Positions 33,176 to 44,676 of a DNA stretch of 64,000 nucleotides are shown in pieces. This DNA is from Lepidodermella squamata (lineage: Eukaryota; Gastrotricha). The notes beneath the pieces are model-generated. The model made no database searches and was not told the origin of the DNA. It worked only from the letters and a program-made list of their open reading frames with translations. Position numbers and translations under genes: made by a program. Location: positions 248,001-312,000 of the forward strand of contig JBLDXI010000050.1 of the NCBI GenBank assembly GCA_047495785.1, written 5' to 3'. Position 1 is the first letter of the stretch. Each line of letters begins with the position of its first letter.

Positions 33176-33766
33176 GTAATTGTTTGCCAATCGTTTTGTT
33201 AGCCTGCAATATCCGGTGAAGCGTGGGTCGTATTGGCAGCCAATGCTATGTGATTCATGTTTGCTCAACGTTGCGGAACTTGAATTCACGACAGTTTTAT
33301 TACAAACCCGAACAAAATGAATGCTGTTGACAATTTTAATTCAATATACGTGAGAAATTTGTAGATTTTGTGTTTCGCCTTCTTTCTAGATTGCAGGATG
33401 AGCCGAATCAATTTTTGCCATTTCGCGAAGTTGAATTACATGGGAAACGGGCAATTTTTTATTTAAGGTACATTTTTATATTAATAATTAATTCTTAAAT
33501 GGGGATCTGGGAATTTCCTTGTCGCAATGTTCCAAATCGAGGCATTAAGTGCGGTATCGAAAAAGTCCAAAGTAAGGATTTCAAAATCAGTAGTACAAAG
33601 GGATGAAGCGAAAAATGAATCATCCTAAACTGTTACATACCACAACAAAATATTTTATTAAACAGATTTAATTAAAATAAAAGCCCAGCTTTTCCATCAC
33701 ATTTGTTCGTTGTCATTTTCACAACACAAAGTCAGTTTTCGAGATTTAAGCCCTATATTTCCCGCT

Positions 33767-36117
33767 TTACATCGTCCAGTTGGCCATATCGCCAATATAA
33801 GCGTGAAGGGCTATGAAGACGTAAAGACAGAGGCTGCCGCATATGATGTCAAGCGCCCTAACAATGCCAATATTGTTCAAAAACCGCACACATCCATTGG
33901 CACCCCTTAGTTGAAATGATGGCAAGCCAAAATCGAAGCGCTGTAGCACATGCTCGTGGCACAGCGTGACCAGCTGGTACAGGGTACAAGCTGCAGAAAG
34001 CCACGATAGGCACGTGACATACTCAGCCAGAAAAATGCGCTGAGGTGACTTTGGAACGTTATTCGCGACGTTAGTCTGGCCAACAGCCATTGCTAACATA
34101 ACGGCCATTGAAAATGCAGGCCTATCCGGGACGTTCGGCGGCATGAAAAACGAGTTCATTTCAACGAGGAACAAAATCGCGTTAGGCATGATGATGTTCA
34201 TGATGAAATAGGTCGGATTCCTGCGAACTGTGACTGCAAAATACACAGTGCTACTCTGCTTACCCCTATAGAGTAAGGTGGAAACGGTAGATGACGTATT
34301 TACAAAAATCCAATGGCTGCTATCGCCTCTATCGTTCCAGATGAAGACAGGATCGTAGAAACTTATCAGCGATACGGCTCGACTTAGCGAGAAGATGAAC
34401 GCGCAAGTTTGCTCGTCAAATGGAAAGTCGTGCAGGGTTAAATCACAGCTAGCTGTATACTTCCCATCTTTCAGCCAATAGAAGTCCAGGGTTCGATTTG
34501 GTGAATTGGCAACCTTAGTTGAGGTCAGCATCAAATCTTCGCCGTAGGCTGTACTCAGATGCATGTAGGTATTGCCCTGATCGCTGCCTATGAAGCGGAA
34601 ATTCGGCGTCCAGAAATCGCGAGAGCTGGAAACGTAGATTTGCTCGGTCGGCTTGGCGTACGGCCATTCCGAACTTGGGACCTGGCATGTTGTGACAGTC
34701 CACTTCAAAAGCAGCTGGCCAACAACAGAAATCGTTTCTTGGACGGTATCGATTTCGAGCAGCTTCTCAACAGAAAATGCAGGTCGAATTAGGAAAGGAG
34801 CGCCCGGTACCGCAGGGGGCGGGGCGGCACGATCAAAGGAAAAATCTTGGCACATTGCTACGATTGTTTGGGCGTTCTCAACGGAAATTGGCATCTCATA
34901 AACGTCAGATTTAGCTGCAGTTGAAGATCGAGGAGCTCCATAGAAAGAGCTGCCAGATTTATCAGGAACTGTCACTGTCACACTAGGGCTGAAAAGGCCT
35001 TGGAGCTGTTGGGATGACTTTGTATTCGTAACAATAGTGTTCAAGCTTTCTAATAACGGCGAGACTTGATTTTAGGACTTGATTGTAACAACTCAAACTT
35101 ACGGCTCATTTCCGCAGTATCCCCCGTATAGTTATAGCCAATAGGGGTTGGCAGCTTCTGAACCTTTAGGCAATCCCATACAGCAATCGAGTAGACTTCG
35201 AACGACGATTGAACTTCTCCTTCATTCAACGCCGCGATTCCTAGCTTGAGGTTATCAGTTATCGATAACGAACTCATTGAACCTTGAAGAAGGACATTAT
35301 CAAACACTCGTGCGCATGTCGTTGTGTTGTAGACGCAAACTTCAAGGCCGACAACCGACGAGCCAGTCACGCGAATTTTCCAGGTCGCCTTCACATTTGC
35401 CATATAGGTGTTCAAAAAATATTGGGTAACTCGAATACAACGATCAGCATTGGCGGAACAATCAGAATACCACAGAGTACCATCCGGCTTCGTGAACATA
35501 TTTGCGAAAATTCCGTTTTGGCTAGGCGAGACCATTAGGGTGAAACCTACCATCCAATGAATTTACCGGAAATTTCTATGAAAAATGGGGCCATACCTTT
35601 GTAGACGTCTCTCAAAACCCCGTATTCATTTCCCTTCGTCACGGTTGAGTAGCCAGAGGTCGGTCTTTCGATCGAATTTTCATTGGCTATCAAAAAAGCC
35701 CAGCCTCGAGTGGTTTTGCCATCAGTCAGCGATTGTTGATCAGCAGCAACTAATGGACCCATTTTCACCGTAATTTCAGCGTAGAAATCTTCCATGTAAG
35801 AAGGCTAGGTAAATTTAAAGTTTAATTAAGCTGGAAACTACTGAAAATCTTACAGATCTCGCCCACATACTGCCCTCGATATCGTTGGATTCCGATAGAA
35901 GTCGAACGGCTCCTGCATTTTGAGAGGTTGTAGAACCTTTCGTTATCAAAGATTGATCGACGTAGACGTCCCAGAAGTTCTTCAAATCGCTAGATTTTAG
36001 ATAGGAAATGTCCTCCCTTAAATAACCCGTTGAACAAGCTAGTTGCTGTAAGTATGTCAGTTGCTCTGATGATTTCCAGAGGAAACCGAGACAAAATAGA
36101 CTCACGAGAAGTTTCAT
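33767..36117 (-). CDS. Gene J: Cys-loop ligand-gated ion channel with extra lectin-like ectodomain, 732 aa
   Basis: Four exons: 35854-36117, 35597-35804, 35103-35546, 33767-35049, phases consistent. Signal peptide (MKLLVSLFCLGFLWKSS), then about 290 residues of a concanavalin/L-lectin-like sandwich (GAVRLLSESN...GSMWARS...FYAEITVKMG...RGWAFLIAN...FEVYSIAVWDC). The pentameric-channel ligand-binding domain follows, with a canonical Cys-loop (C, 13 residues, C: CDLTLHDFPFDEQTC), then four membrane segments. M1 is around YFIMNIIMPNAILFLVEM, M2 around AFSMAVMLAMAVGQ, M3 around LSWLSAACTLYQLVTL, and M4 near the C-terminus. The residue before the M2 arginine is Asp, more like cation-selective channels; this is inference. 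A poly(A) signal AATAAA lies at 33654-33659. Known Cys-loop subunits start almost directly with the binding domain, so the N-terminal module is unusual. Ligand unknown. Confidence 0.85.
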
Positions 36118-36443
36118 CCTGGAAATTGTAACGAGGTTTATTTTAGTCGAGAAATTCTGGCAATTACTCGATCGAATTTTATTTTTTTCGGATTTTTTGT
36201 TCCTCTGCGATTCATTTTTTATTCATTAATCGTAGGCTGGAAGCTTTTTCCGAAATGGTAATGGATTCGCATAATTGATGTGGTTGCGAAATGCGCTAAG
36301 CAAGCGCTTCATTTAATAAAAGCTATTTGGTGACGCAGTTCGATTGATAAAGCCTGGAATTTAAATTTATCTCAAAAACGTGAAAAGGACCTTGTGGAAA
36401 ATAAAGTAGGACAATTAAAGATATCAGTCCTGTTCATTCTTGT

Positions 36444-38837
36444 TCAACTGCTGAGGTGAGCCATGTAACCATGGAGAGCCACGAATGCGAAAATGCAAAG
36501 CGCTGCAGTTACAATATCCAACAGTCGAATCATTGAAATTTTCCCAAAAAGGATCAGCCGATATCTGCTATCGTAGAATTGTGCCACTAGCTGCTCTACA
36601 ACACTTTCGTAGCATAAAGCAGCAAGTTGGTACAACGTACTGGCGGCACAAAGCCACGAGAGTGATGAGACGTAATCGGCCATGAAGATTTTCTGGGCTG
36701 TTTTCGGGACATTGCTCGCCACGCTTGATTGCGCTAGGACCATAGCCAGCATTACAGCCATTGAGAAGGCAGATCGGTCTGGTAAACCAGGCGGCATGAG
36801 GAAAGACCCAATTTCCACTGCGAACAATATCGCACAAGGTACGACCAAGTTCGAAACGTAATAGCTAGGATTCCTTCGAACCGTGACCGTGAAGAAAACA
36901 GTACTAGTCTCTCTGCCCTTGTAGAATAAAGTGGATAGCTTCGAAGAATGACCGAGATACACCTATCTATTTGACGAGTCTTGCTCACCCCATATCATGA
37001 AAGGGTTGTCAAACTTAAGCAAATTCAAGGCTCGATTTAACGAAAATACGAATGAGCACGTTTGTTGGTCGAAAGGGAAATCAGCGAGCGATAGATCGCA
37101 GTAGGCTGTGAACCTCCCATCTTTCAGCCAATAGAAATCAACAGTTCGATTTGGTGATTGGCTCGATTTACTGGTGATAGCTACAAAATCGTCGCCGAAA
37201 TCAGGGTTTTGTTGCATGTAGCCATTAGCATAGGCGTTACTAACAAATCGAAAAGCCGGCGTCCAGATTTCGTTAGTATTAGCGACGTAGACCTGTTCCA
37301 GGGGTCGGCTGGTGAAGACATCGACGCTATCAGCTGGGCAAGTTGTGACAGACCAAGTAAGAAGCAACTCGCCAACAACGGAAATAGTTTCTTCGACCGT
37401 GTCAATATCGATCAATCGCTCTACAGCGAAAGCAGGGCGGATCAGGAGCCGGTCTGATAGCGCTGGGGGCGGGGGAGCGGTTCTTTGGGGCGTGAAATCG
37501 TTGCAGATTTCAACTAGGTCTTTCGCAGTGATGTTCGATATTGGCAGTTCAACACTCGGATTTCCGCCAATATTGAGAATTTTCTCTTGAAGTTCTTGAT
37601 ATGGAGTCTCTTTCCAGGAATCGATTACTTTCTCAACTTCTCTATCGTCTGAAACAAAGTGAAACAACTAAAATACATACCTTAGACAAAATTGAGAGTT
37701 GGAAATGGAAACAATTCGAAACTTAAATTACTAATTGTGTCTAAGGTATGTCTGTATTGAGGTGATTAAAGCGATATCATTCGGCTTCTTTGTCTAAGGT
37801 ATGTATACAAAATCCTACCTATAACGCCTGATGTTCCTGTCTCGCCTTGACTTTTTTCATCTTCATTCACGTCACCCATCACAATTTTTGCTGTGGTGGT
37901 GTATGCTAACTCGGGAGCCGTGCTCGAGTCGAAATTCGTCGTAGAATAGCCAGATGAGCATTGCCAAAATAAGATCGAGTAGACATCCAAGTACGACGTT
38001 ACCTCGCCGGTGTTGTACGAAATCAGACCCATGTGGGCCTCTCCTGAGCCGAAAATGTCCATTATCGTGCCACCAAGGGGCACATTCTGAAGGGTTCTGT
38101 TGCAAGCCGTTGTAGAATTAACCAGGCAAACGTCGACATAAAGCAGTGTTGATTGACTGACGCGAATTTTCCAAGTCGCTGTCACGTTATACATGAAATT
38201 TCGCGCCAGTCCAGTTCCGGTAATTGCATAGCAATTCGTTGGGTTTACGTAACAAGTCGAGTACCATTTGTCAGGATCTGGAGTTTTCTGGTACTGAGAG
38301 ATTATGCCATTCCACCAGGGCGCGACAAAAACCGTGAAGCCAGAGTGACTAGCTCGGTCAATTCCGTATTCCTGACCGGGTGTAACACTGAGAAACGAAT
38401 TTGATGGCCGTATTATGCCCCTATCGTTGGCGATAATGAAAGCCCAGCCTCGGGGGGCTTGCCCTGATCCTATGGCTGACTGGCTGCCGAATAAAGGACC
38501 CATTTTCACAGTAATTTCAACGTAGAAATCGTTAAACGAAAACCACTGTCAAAATTTCGTAAGATCAAATGACTATAGTCTGGAATAGTGAACTCACGGA
38601 TTTTGACCACAGGGCTCCTTCCGTGTTGTTATTTTCCGATAGGATCCGTACCGCCCCAGTATTTTGAGTGTTACTCATGAATTCAGCAGTGTAACGATCG
38701 TAATTAGTCGCCGCATCGGTAAGCTGTGCAATCGAATAAGTCGATTTGAAATTCGGACTAACACAAGATGACGCGGCTTCAGGTTGAGACGTCGCGACAT
38801 CGATCACAAGGAGAAGTACTAAAATGATGAAATTCAT
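36444..38837 (-). CDS. Gene K: paralogous Cys-loop channel with in-frame TAG before the membrane domain
   Basis: Three exons: 38598-38837, 37819-38545 (J's exons 2 and 3 fused), 36444-37648; 724 codons with the final stop. Signal peptide (MNFIILVLLLVIDVATS), lectin-like sandwich (GAVRILSENNNTEGALWSKS...FYVEITVKMG...RGWAFIIAN), ligand-binding domain with Cys-loop CDLSLADFPFDQQTC, then M1-M4 (M2 AFSMAVMLAMVLAQ). At codon 551 (36963-36965) the frame reads TAG, between GEQDSSNR and VYLGHSSKLSTLF, just upstream of M1. Everything after it stays open and well conserved with J. Reading as written gives a secreted ectodomain of 550 residues. Explanations: recent nonsense mutation, readthrough, RNA editing, or sequence error. 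The flanking bases form no convincing short intron. Confidence 0.75.
37676..37803. mobile_element. 128-bp MITE in intron 2 of gene K
   Basis: Inverted ends CATACCTTAGACAAA / TTTGTCTAAGGTATG are flanked by TA on both sides (37674-37675, 37804-37805), as expected of Tc1/mariner-type insertions. A second internal copy of GTCTAAGGTATG occurs near 37741. It fills most of the intron between 37648 and 37819. Confidence 0.65.
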
Positions 38838-39807
38838 AATAATGTCACGAAAAATAAAGTTCGCAATATTGCTGCGAGCGATTTTTGAAAAATATGTTTT
38901 TTCAAGTTTGAAAATTCAAAGCTGTTATGAACGCAAACATTTGCACCCGAGTCATAAATCATTTAACTCATGTTATTGCATATTACCATCCTTCAAAGCT
39001 GATGAATAATTTTGGTTCAGTGCCATCGCCTTATTCAAATCTTAACTCATGCGCGAAGAGCGGAGCAATTTAGGAGCTACGAGATGCTAACAATTGTTGA
39101 ATGGGAAATAAATCCTGATTGAGTCTCATATTAGGTCCGAGGACTTAGGATTCAAGGCCGGTATTTTTAAATTCTTCAGAATTTAGAAATAAATATTGAA
39201 CATATAAAAATAATTTCTGAAAAATTTAACTTTTTTTATAAAATTTTTCTTCATTAATTTAATAGAATTTTATTGAATTTGTATGTCATTCAACATCACT
39301 CTATTTAATGGGGACGTAGTGACCAGATAATGAGTGACATGTGCTTATTAAGCCATAAAACATGCGTTGAAATGCTAATTACCCATTTTCACATGATAGC
39401 GATAGGCACAATTGCGTTGTTTTATTGCTACTCGCATCAACTGAAACAGGGTCATTACGCTCATATCTTTGTTTTAGCAGGTATTTACCCTATTTTTTTC
39501 TTGTTATATCAGCTATAGTAGTAAAGTCTTTACCATCTTATCTATTTCAGCAGATTTTCACTAGTTTAATATGCGGCTGATAATGCGTGCACTTTTGATG
39601 CAGCAGTGCTTCTCGCATGCGAGTACTGCGGCACACGCACACACACATAATAATACTAGCAGAGCGCGAATACGCGCTATTATTATGCGAAAAATGATTA
39701 TTAATATTATGCGTGCGCGCGTTCTTTATACGAATCGCAGCACTCAGCGTCGCATGATCGATACTTGAGCATTATATAAATGAAATAGCGCCCGTATATT
39801 CTTACAA
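38838..39807. other. AT-rich gene-free interval upstream of gene K and the tRNA
   Basis: No supported gene. 39600-39730 has alternating purine-pyrimidine and inverted ATTATTATGCG / CGCATAATAT-type motifs, but no recognisable element. Confidence 0.4.
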
Positions 39808-39880
39808 GGCTCTGTGGCGCAATGGATAACGCGCCTGACTACGGATCAGGAGATTCCAGGTTCGACTCCTGGCAGAGTCG
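39808..39880 (+). tRNA. trnR-ACG: tRNA-Arg (anticodon ACG)
   Basis: 73-nt cloverleaf. The acceptor stem GGCTCTG pairs with CAGAGTC (one G-U pair) and the discriminator base is G. Anticodon stem CCTGA/TCAGG encloses loop CTACGGA, with anticodon ACG at 39841-39843. The T arm is CCAGG-TTCGACT-CCTGG. Internal box A (TGGCGCAATGG) and box B (GGTTCGACTCC) are canonical. There is no intron. A TTTT Pol III terminator follows at 39887-39890. Appears functional. Confidence 0.97.
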
Positions 39881-40159
39881 TACAACCTTTTAATCAAATT
39901 ACTAATTATTTACTTGTTATTTGTTATTTTTATTATTTATTTCTGCTTTTTATACAAACACTATTATACTATAATAAAATTGGTTTGAAAAACACATTTA
40001 AATCGCAGAAAAATGAATTTTTATTATTTAAAAAATCAGTCATAGAGGTACAAATATGTTCTGTTATAAAAGCGAAATGTTCACCGTTATTCCAAAGCTA
40101 CATACCTCACCAAGAAGTTGGTGAACGCTGAAGATTACAAAAAAGATAGGATAGGAAAG

Positions 40160-42088
40160 CTAAAACTGGCAGACAGGATACGTGCAATCTGCTCGATATG
40201 CGCCTCTTTCTATCAAATATCTTGCAACATCGGCCTTTCCTTGATTACCAGCAGCTAACAGAGCTGTCCAGCCGTAGCTATTCCGCTCGTCCAACGGAGC
40301 TCCGCGTTCGGCTAGCACCCGTACTACAGCGATATTGCCCTTCCACGCCGCTGTTATCAATGGCGTCCAACCGTCGTTGTTCTTATCATTAATATTCGCG
40401 CCTCGATTTAGCAACAGCTGGACAACATCCGGATTCCCGCCACTCGCTGCATAGATAATCGCAGTGTTACCATCCCGAGATTTTTCGTTAATATTCGCGC
40501 CTCGGTCGAGTAGAATCCTCGCGAGGTCGTAGTGACCATTGACGGCAGCTAGCATCAACGGGGTGTAATTATTGCTTGTTTCCTTCACATTAGGATCCGC
40601 GCCTCGGTCCAGGAAATTCTGCCCGATCTGCGCGCGTTCCAGGCTCATCCCCGGGCAGGACGCAACCCGGTGTAGGAACGTGAAATTGACGACTTCTATG
40701 CACATTGGCCATTGCGGGTCAGTTGAGCCGCGCAGGTTTGGGTTGAATTGGTTGCCGGTTAACTGGTCGATTTCGGTAATGAGCCGCTGCGTGGCGGGTA
40801 TGCTTGCATTCGCACTAGCATTGCTCAATTGCCAGTACCGCTCTGCTACCGTTGGGGTGAACTGTTTTCAACGGAAAGATAGTGTCCATGTTAGCTCAAG
40901 TTGTAACTCACCGATGATTGCGTAGTGGTCGTAGTCGGTGGAGGGGCAGGAGTGAAAGTAGGCACTGGAGCACAGCCGTATTCATCCGTGTTGTCCCCTT
41001 CAAATTACATAAATTATGTTAAAGCCCCCATTTCATATGACTGATATCCTCATATCGCTGCATAACTCCATAGTAAAAGCTGAGCCTATCAAATGAAAAT
41101 AGGGCACTAACGGAAGTTGTGAGAATTCAGAGTGCGAACGTATAACATATAACATATGAGCGATTTATCAAAGCTTACCGCAATCATTTTTGCCATCACA
41201 GCGTAGAAAGTAGGGTACAGAATACCCATTCTGGCAAGGATACTGCCGTTGAAACAGCGTGGTTTGCGGTGGTGGTATAAACGTCGGTATCGTTTGGAAG
41301 TAAGGCGTTGTAGTCGTTGGCGGAATGTACGGTACAGTTTGTTCTGCGCAGGGGATGCAAGACCCTGGCCTGGACCAAGTGCCATCCGTTTGGCATCGAA
41401 TGAAAGGCTCCCCGACGAGTCGATAGCCAGAGTTACAGACAATGTAAGGACTTTGATAGCCATTTGTAAAAGTTATCGAGTAAACTCCGTTACTCAAATA
41501 CGGCAGCTGAGGAGGGCACACTAGAAAATTCGAAGTGATTTCGGTAAATTAGGTGTTCAAATGAAATCAATATGCTGAGATAGATGGGTAAATTACAATA
41601 AATTAACAAATTAAAAAAATCGAAATTACAAGAGAAATTTTTTAAAAATTTCGAGTTGATCAAAAATTCGAAAAAGTAACATACGAAATTCCAATAATTT
41701 TTAAAAAATTCCTAAAAAATGTTTATAACGCCCAAGGATGCTTACATGCTATTTTTGAGCACTTGATCGTAATAGGCGGACTCCATTGGCTGTAAGGAAT
41801 GCATGAGCTGACCATGGCACTGACGGGCTGCCCAGTGGCGTTGACGTATCTGAACCCAGCGTTGCAATGCACGACTACAACACGGCCTATATCGACCAAA
41901 GACCCGCATTGTTGAATGACGCCAGTGTCAATGCCATTCTCAGGATTCAAAGCAGTGATGTAGCCGTTTTCTACCAGCGGAATTTGGCATTGGAAAATGA
42001 GCCCACTCGACGGTACCATCATTTGGCAGTTGATAGACGACAATCGGCACACCAGCAACGAAAAAATCGATAAAACTACCCTGGCCAT
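40160..42088 (-). CDS. Gene L: secreted CCP, LDLa-like and ankyrin-repeat protein, 490 aa
   Basis: Four exons: 41746-42088, 41179-41520, 40912-40997, 40160-40861, with consistent phases. Order: signal peptide (MARVVLSIFSLLVCRLSS), a CCP-like module, a second Sushi/CCP (CPPQLPYLSNGVYS...GYRLVGEPFIRCQTDGTWS..C), a Pro/Thr linker, and a degenerate LDL-receptor class A motif (FLRCDGKNDCG then DNTDEYGC, four of six cysteines). A second Pro/Thr stretch follows, then 4-5 ankyrin repeats (TPLMLAAVNGHYDLARILLDRGA and similar). No membrane segment separates the extracellular modules from the ankyrin repeats, so these would be secreted too, which is unusual. The fusion is supported by in-phase splice sites, not by similarity to a known protein. 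Function unknown. Confidence 0.75.
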
Positions 42089-42557
42089 GTGATTTTAGAT
42101 TAAAAGTAATATGACTTGTAAAAAATCGCGGTCACTCGTCGACAGGTTGATACCGCAATGCGAGATGATGTGTTTGCATTTTAATGTCTTGAGGCTATAA
42201 TATGCTCGGCCATTAATGCGTCACTTTACGGCATATGCATTGCATTGCGGCGAGTGAGTCCACATGCTGCACTGAAAAGCACGCCGATTTCAGTGCTTTA
42301 CTATACTCACTGGGTTTATTATCACTATAATTTGTAAACAATGAGCAAAAAGCTGCCCATCTATCTTCTGCATTACAAAATGGCTTGAAAGTAACGCGAT
42401 TCAGAAAATACAGAATAAATGAATCTTATTAAGCGATATACTGATCAGCCCTGAAATGCCTCATAAAACCCGAGAAAATCCGGAAGCTACCATTCAGGAT
42501 TTTTGGAGTGCATAGAATTACAATTTAAGGAGCCAGCAATTTCAGAGCTTTTATTGT

Positions 42558-42926
42558 TCACATTTTGGATACAATACACCAGTGAACTTTTCGCTGTTTC
42601 TTCTGCTCTCGGCTAGACACTTTGTCGTAGACTTTATCGTAGACTTCACGATAGACTTGGTCGTAAAATTCGGTCGCTGTTGCTTTTCTCAACGGTTTTG
42701 ACGGCGCTTGGTCGATTTGGTTGCGTTCAAACTGGGATTGAATATTCACAAGATTTTCCGAGATAGTTTCCAGTTTCTCGACGATTTTCGCCGCCAAATC
42801 ATCGTTGTTTCCTAGGTCGGAGGCTGAAACAGCGGATTCAAAGTTGTCCAACTGAATTTTTAACCGCTGTAGGGTTGCGAAAATTTCAGATTTCGCCTTG
42901 CCACACTCTATATTTCTTGTAGCCAT
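42558..42926 (-). CDS. Gene M: small predicted coiled-coil protein, 122 aa
   Basis: Not recognised. Intronless frame with no signal peptide. Residues about 10-75 have a heptad-like helical pattern (IFATLQRLKIQLDNFE...VEKLETISENLVNIQSQFE). A YDQVYREVYDKVYDKV near-repeat and a basic C-terminus follow. Composition and an uninterrupted frame in an AT-rich setting favour a real intracellular protein, possibly a subunit of a larger complex. Upstream DNA to 43380 shows no gene. Confidence 0.45.
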   Translation of the reverse strand: MATRNIECGKAKSEIFATLQRLKIQLDNFESAVSASDLGNNDDLAAKIVEKLETISENLVNIQSQFERNQIDQAPSKPLRKATATEFYDQVYREVYDKVYDKVSSREQKKQRKVHWCIVSKM

Positions 42927-43383
42927 TTTGGTTTAGAGTGAAGTCTCGGGCGGAATGAAGTATTAATTGGCTCATTTCCTGATACAACGTGTGATTTCTA
43001 ACACCTGTTTGATAGCAGTTGAGTTTTTTCTGGACGGCAACTCTATTTTTTTATGAGTTTTCATTATGCAGTTTTTGAGATAATGCTTGAGCGCACTTGA
43101 GTTAGGATTTATAAGAAACATGTTGGCAAAGCATAATTTTGCGCGCTAATGACGTGGGCTCATGTTTATTCAGATGATTTCAGAACGCAGGGTTTTTTCG
43201 TCATCTCAATTAAAGACAATGAGTTTCAAAAGACGAGTAATGAGAACAAAAGTGGCGAGTAGAAAAACACCCTCCTATTTTTGACACGTTTGATAAAATT
43301 TTAAACGCTTTAGAGATTCCCAGTCCGGAAATAAGTTGTAGAGATCCCGAATCACGAATTTTGGCAGCCACATGAATCAAGAG

Positions 43384-43710
43384 TACCACTAGGGATGGTA
43401 GGGATCGTCCTTACCAGTTCCATCGGTCTGTATACGGCGAGACCAGTCGATGGGGTGACCCTTGTGTCGATTTTTGCTATCGCTACCAGTTCCGCGGTCC
43501 TACTTCACTCTCTGCATGAATCGACTTGATCGAACTTGGACTGACCTGCCTCACCTAATATAAGACCTGTGAGCAGTGTAAGGAGTAGGATCCGGGAGCT
43601 GAGATTTGTCTAGCACCCAGCGACAGAAATCTTGTGGTTTATTCAGCCCTCTTCGGGCTGGAGTCCCGGAGCTTTGGCGTCGCGATACCCCTGTACTTCG
43701 CACCCTGCCT
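43384..43710. repeat. Two dispersed-repeat blocks shared with 3281-3412 and 1738-1874
   Basis: 43384-43515 matches the near-palindrome repeat between genes A and B (GGATGGTAGGGATC, CAGTTCCATCGGT, GTCCTACTTC). 43575-43710 matches the intron-1 element of gene A (GTAGGATCC, CTAGCACCCAGC, TGTACTTCGCACCCTG). The two may be parts of one larger element. The remainder of 42927-44151 has no supported gene. Confidence 0.55.
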
Positions 43711-44151
43711 TTGAGCTGTTGAATTTTGAGGTTATTGTGTTGATTAGAATGCCATGGGATTATTAGCTGAGTACAAACTTTTCAAAATTATGAGCTTTCG
43801 CGGCAATCTTTTGACTGTCGTTTCCACACAGAACTGCAGTAGGAAATACGACCGCTTTCTCCCAAAATGCATTAGGCAATTTTTAATTAGGCAATGCGAG
43901 CTTTCACTTGAACTTATACCTTACGCTAACGCTCAGTCTAAGTTATGATTGTCTTCGCGTGTAAACATATCTCTATTTTAAGCAGTGGTTTACTGCACCG
44001 CCGATTTTTTGAATTCATCAAATCGAAAAAAACAACAGCTGAAAAATAGACGGCACCCACGCGATCAAACGAGTCTAATCGCAACTCACATCGCCATTTG
44101 CATCTTTTAACTTTCATTGTCTCGGCTCACTTTCGGTTAGCTCATTTTTAA

Positions 44152-44676
44152 ATGTTCACGGTCATGGTTGCCTCAATTTTTACATCGCTGCTATTGCAAG
44201 TCTTTCATAAATCAACGAAAATATTCAGTCTAATTTTTTGTTTCTATCTAAAGGTATGTGTTGCCGCTGCCAATCCAATGGCAATTGCGAAAGATATTGG
44301 TCTTAGCGATTCTCAGGTAGCGAATATAGCCAAGATAACGGCCAGTCTCGATAAGAAAGACCTCAAAGCCCTCCGAGACATGGCGAATGAAGTGCAAAAG
44401 CTCGACCAGACCGATCAAGAGCGCCTTGCCGCGATCATTAGCGCGGCTGTTAATGCAACTGAAGATGAGAAGATGGCTGCTGTGAAGATTTTGAAGACGA
44501 TTGTGAATGCTAAACCAGAGGAGACTGATGTAGCTGCGACTTTAATCGGGAGAATCGTTAATGCCAACCCTCAAGAACTCGATATCATGGATAAGCTCAC
44601 TAAGGCTGCTGTTCAGGCTAAGCCGGACGATCTTGCCCAGGCTTTTCAGGCTATAAATGCTGTGTTTGGAGTCTAA
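44152..44676 (+). CDS. Gene N: small secreted all-helical protein, 156 aa when spliced
   Basis: Not recognised. Exons 44152-44199 and 44254-44676, with a 54-nt intron (44200-44253) whose length is a multiple of three, so the frame stays open if it is retained. Splicing gives a clean signal peptide (MFTVMVASIFTSLLLQVCVAAA). The mature part is Ala/Asp/Lys-rich with helical repeats of about 20-25 residues, seen in VNAKPEETDVAATLIGRI and VNANPQELDIMDKLTKAA. No cysteine remains after cleavage. Only gene-sized plus-strand frame between M and O. Function unknown. Confidence 0.6.
   Translation: MFTVMVASIFTSLLLQVFHKSTKIFSLIFCFYLKVCVAAANPMAIAKDIGLSDSQVANIAKITASLDKKDLKALRDMANEVQKLDQTDQERLAAIISAAVNATEDEKMAAVKILKTIVNAKPEETDVAATLIGRIVNANPQELDIMDKLTKAAVQAKPDDLAQAFQAINAVFGV

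Noticed and set aside
5861-36965. Alternative genetic code reading TAA/TAG as sense, suggested by in-frame stops in genes B and K
   Set aside because: All other genes (H, I, J, L, O, and the array members C, D, F) are long open frames with normal stops and no further in-frame TAA/TAG, so isolated nonsense changes are the simpler reading.
36930-36990. Ultra-short intron removing the TAG of gene K
   Set aside because: A GTGAGC donor lies nearby, but the only acceptor that would remove the stop leaves an intron of roughly 20-30 nt, far below the 47-nt minimum seen elsewhere in this window.
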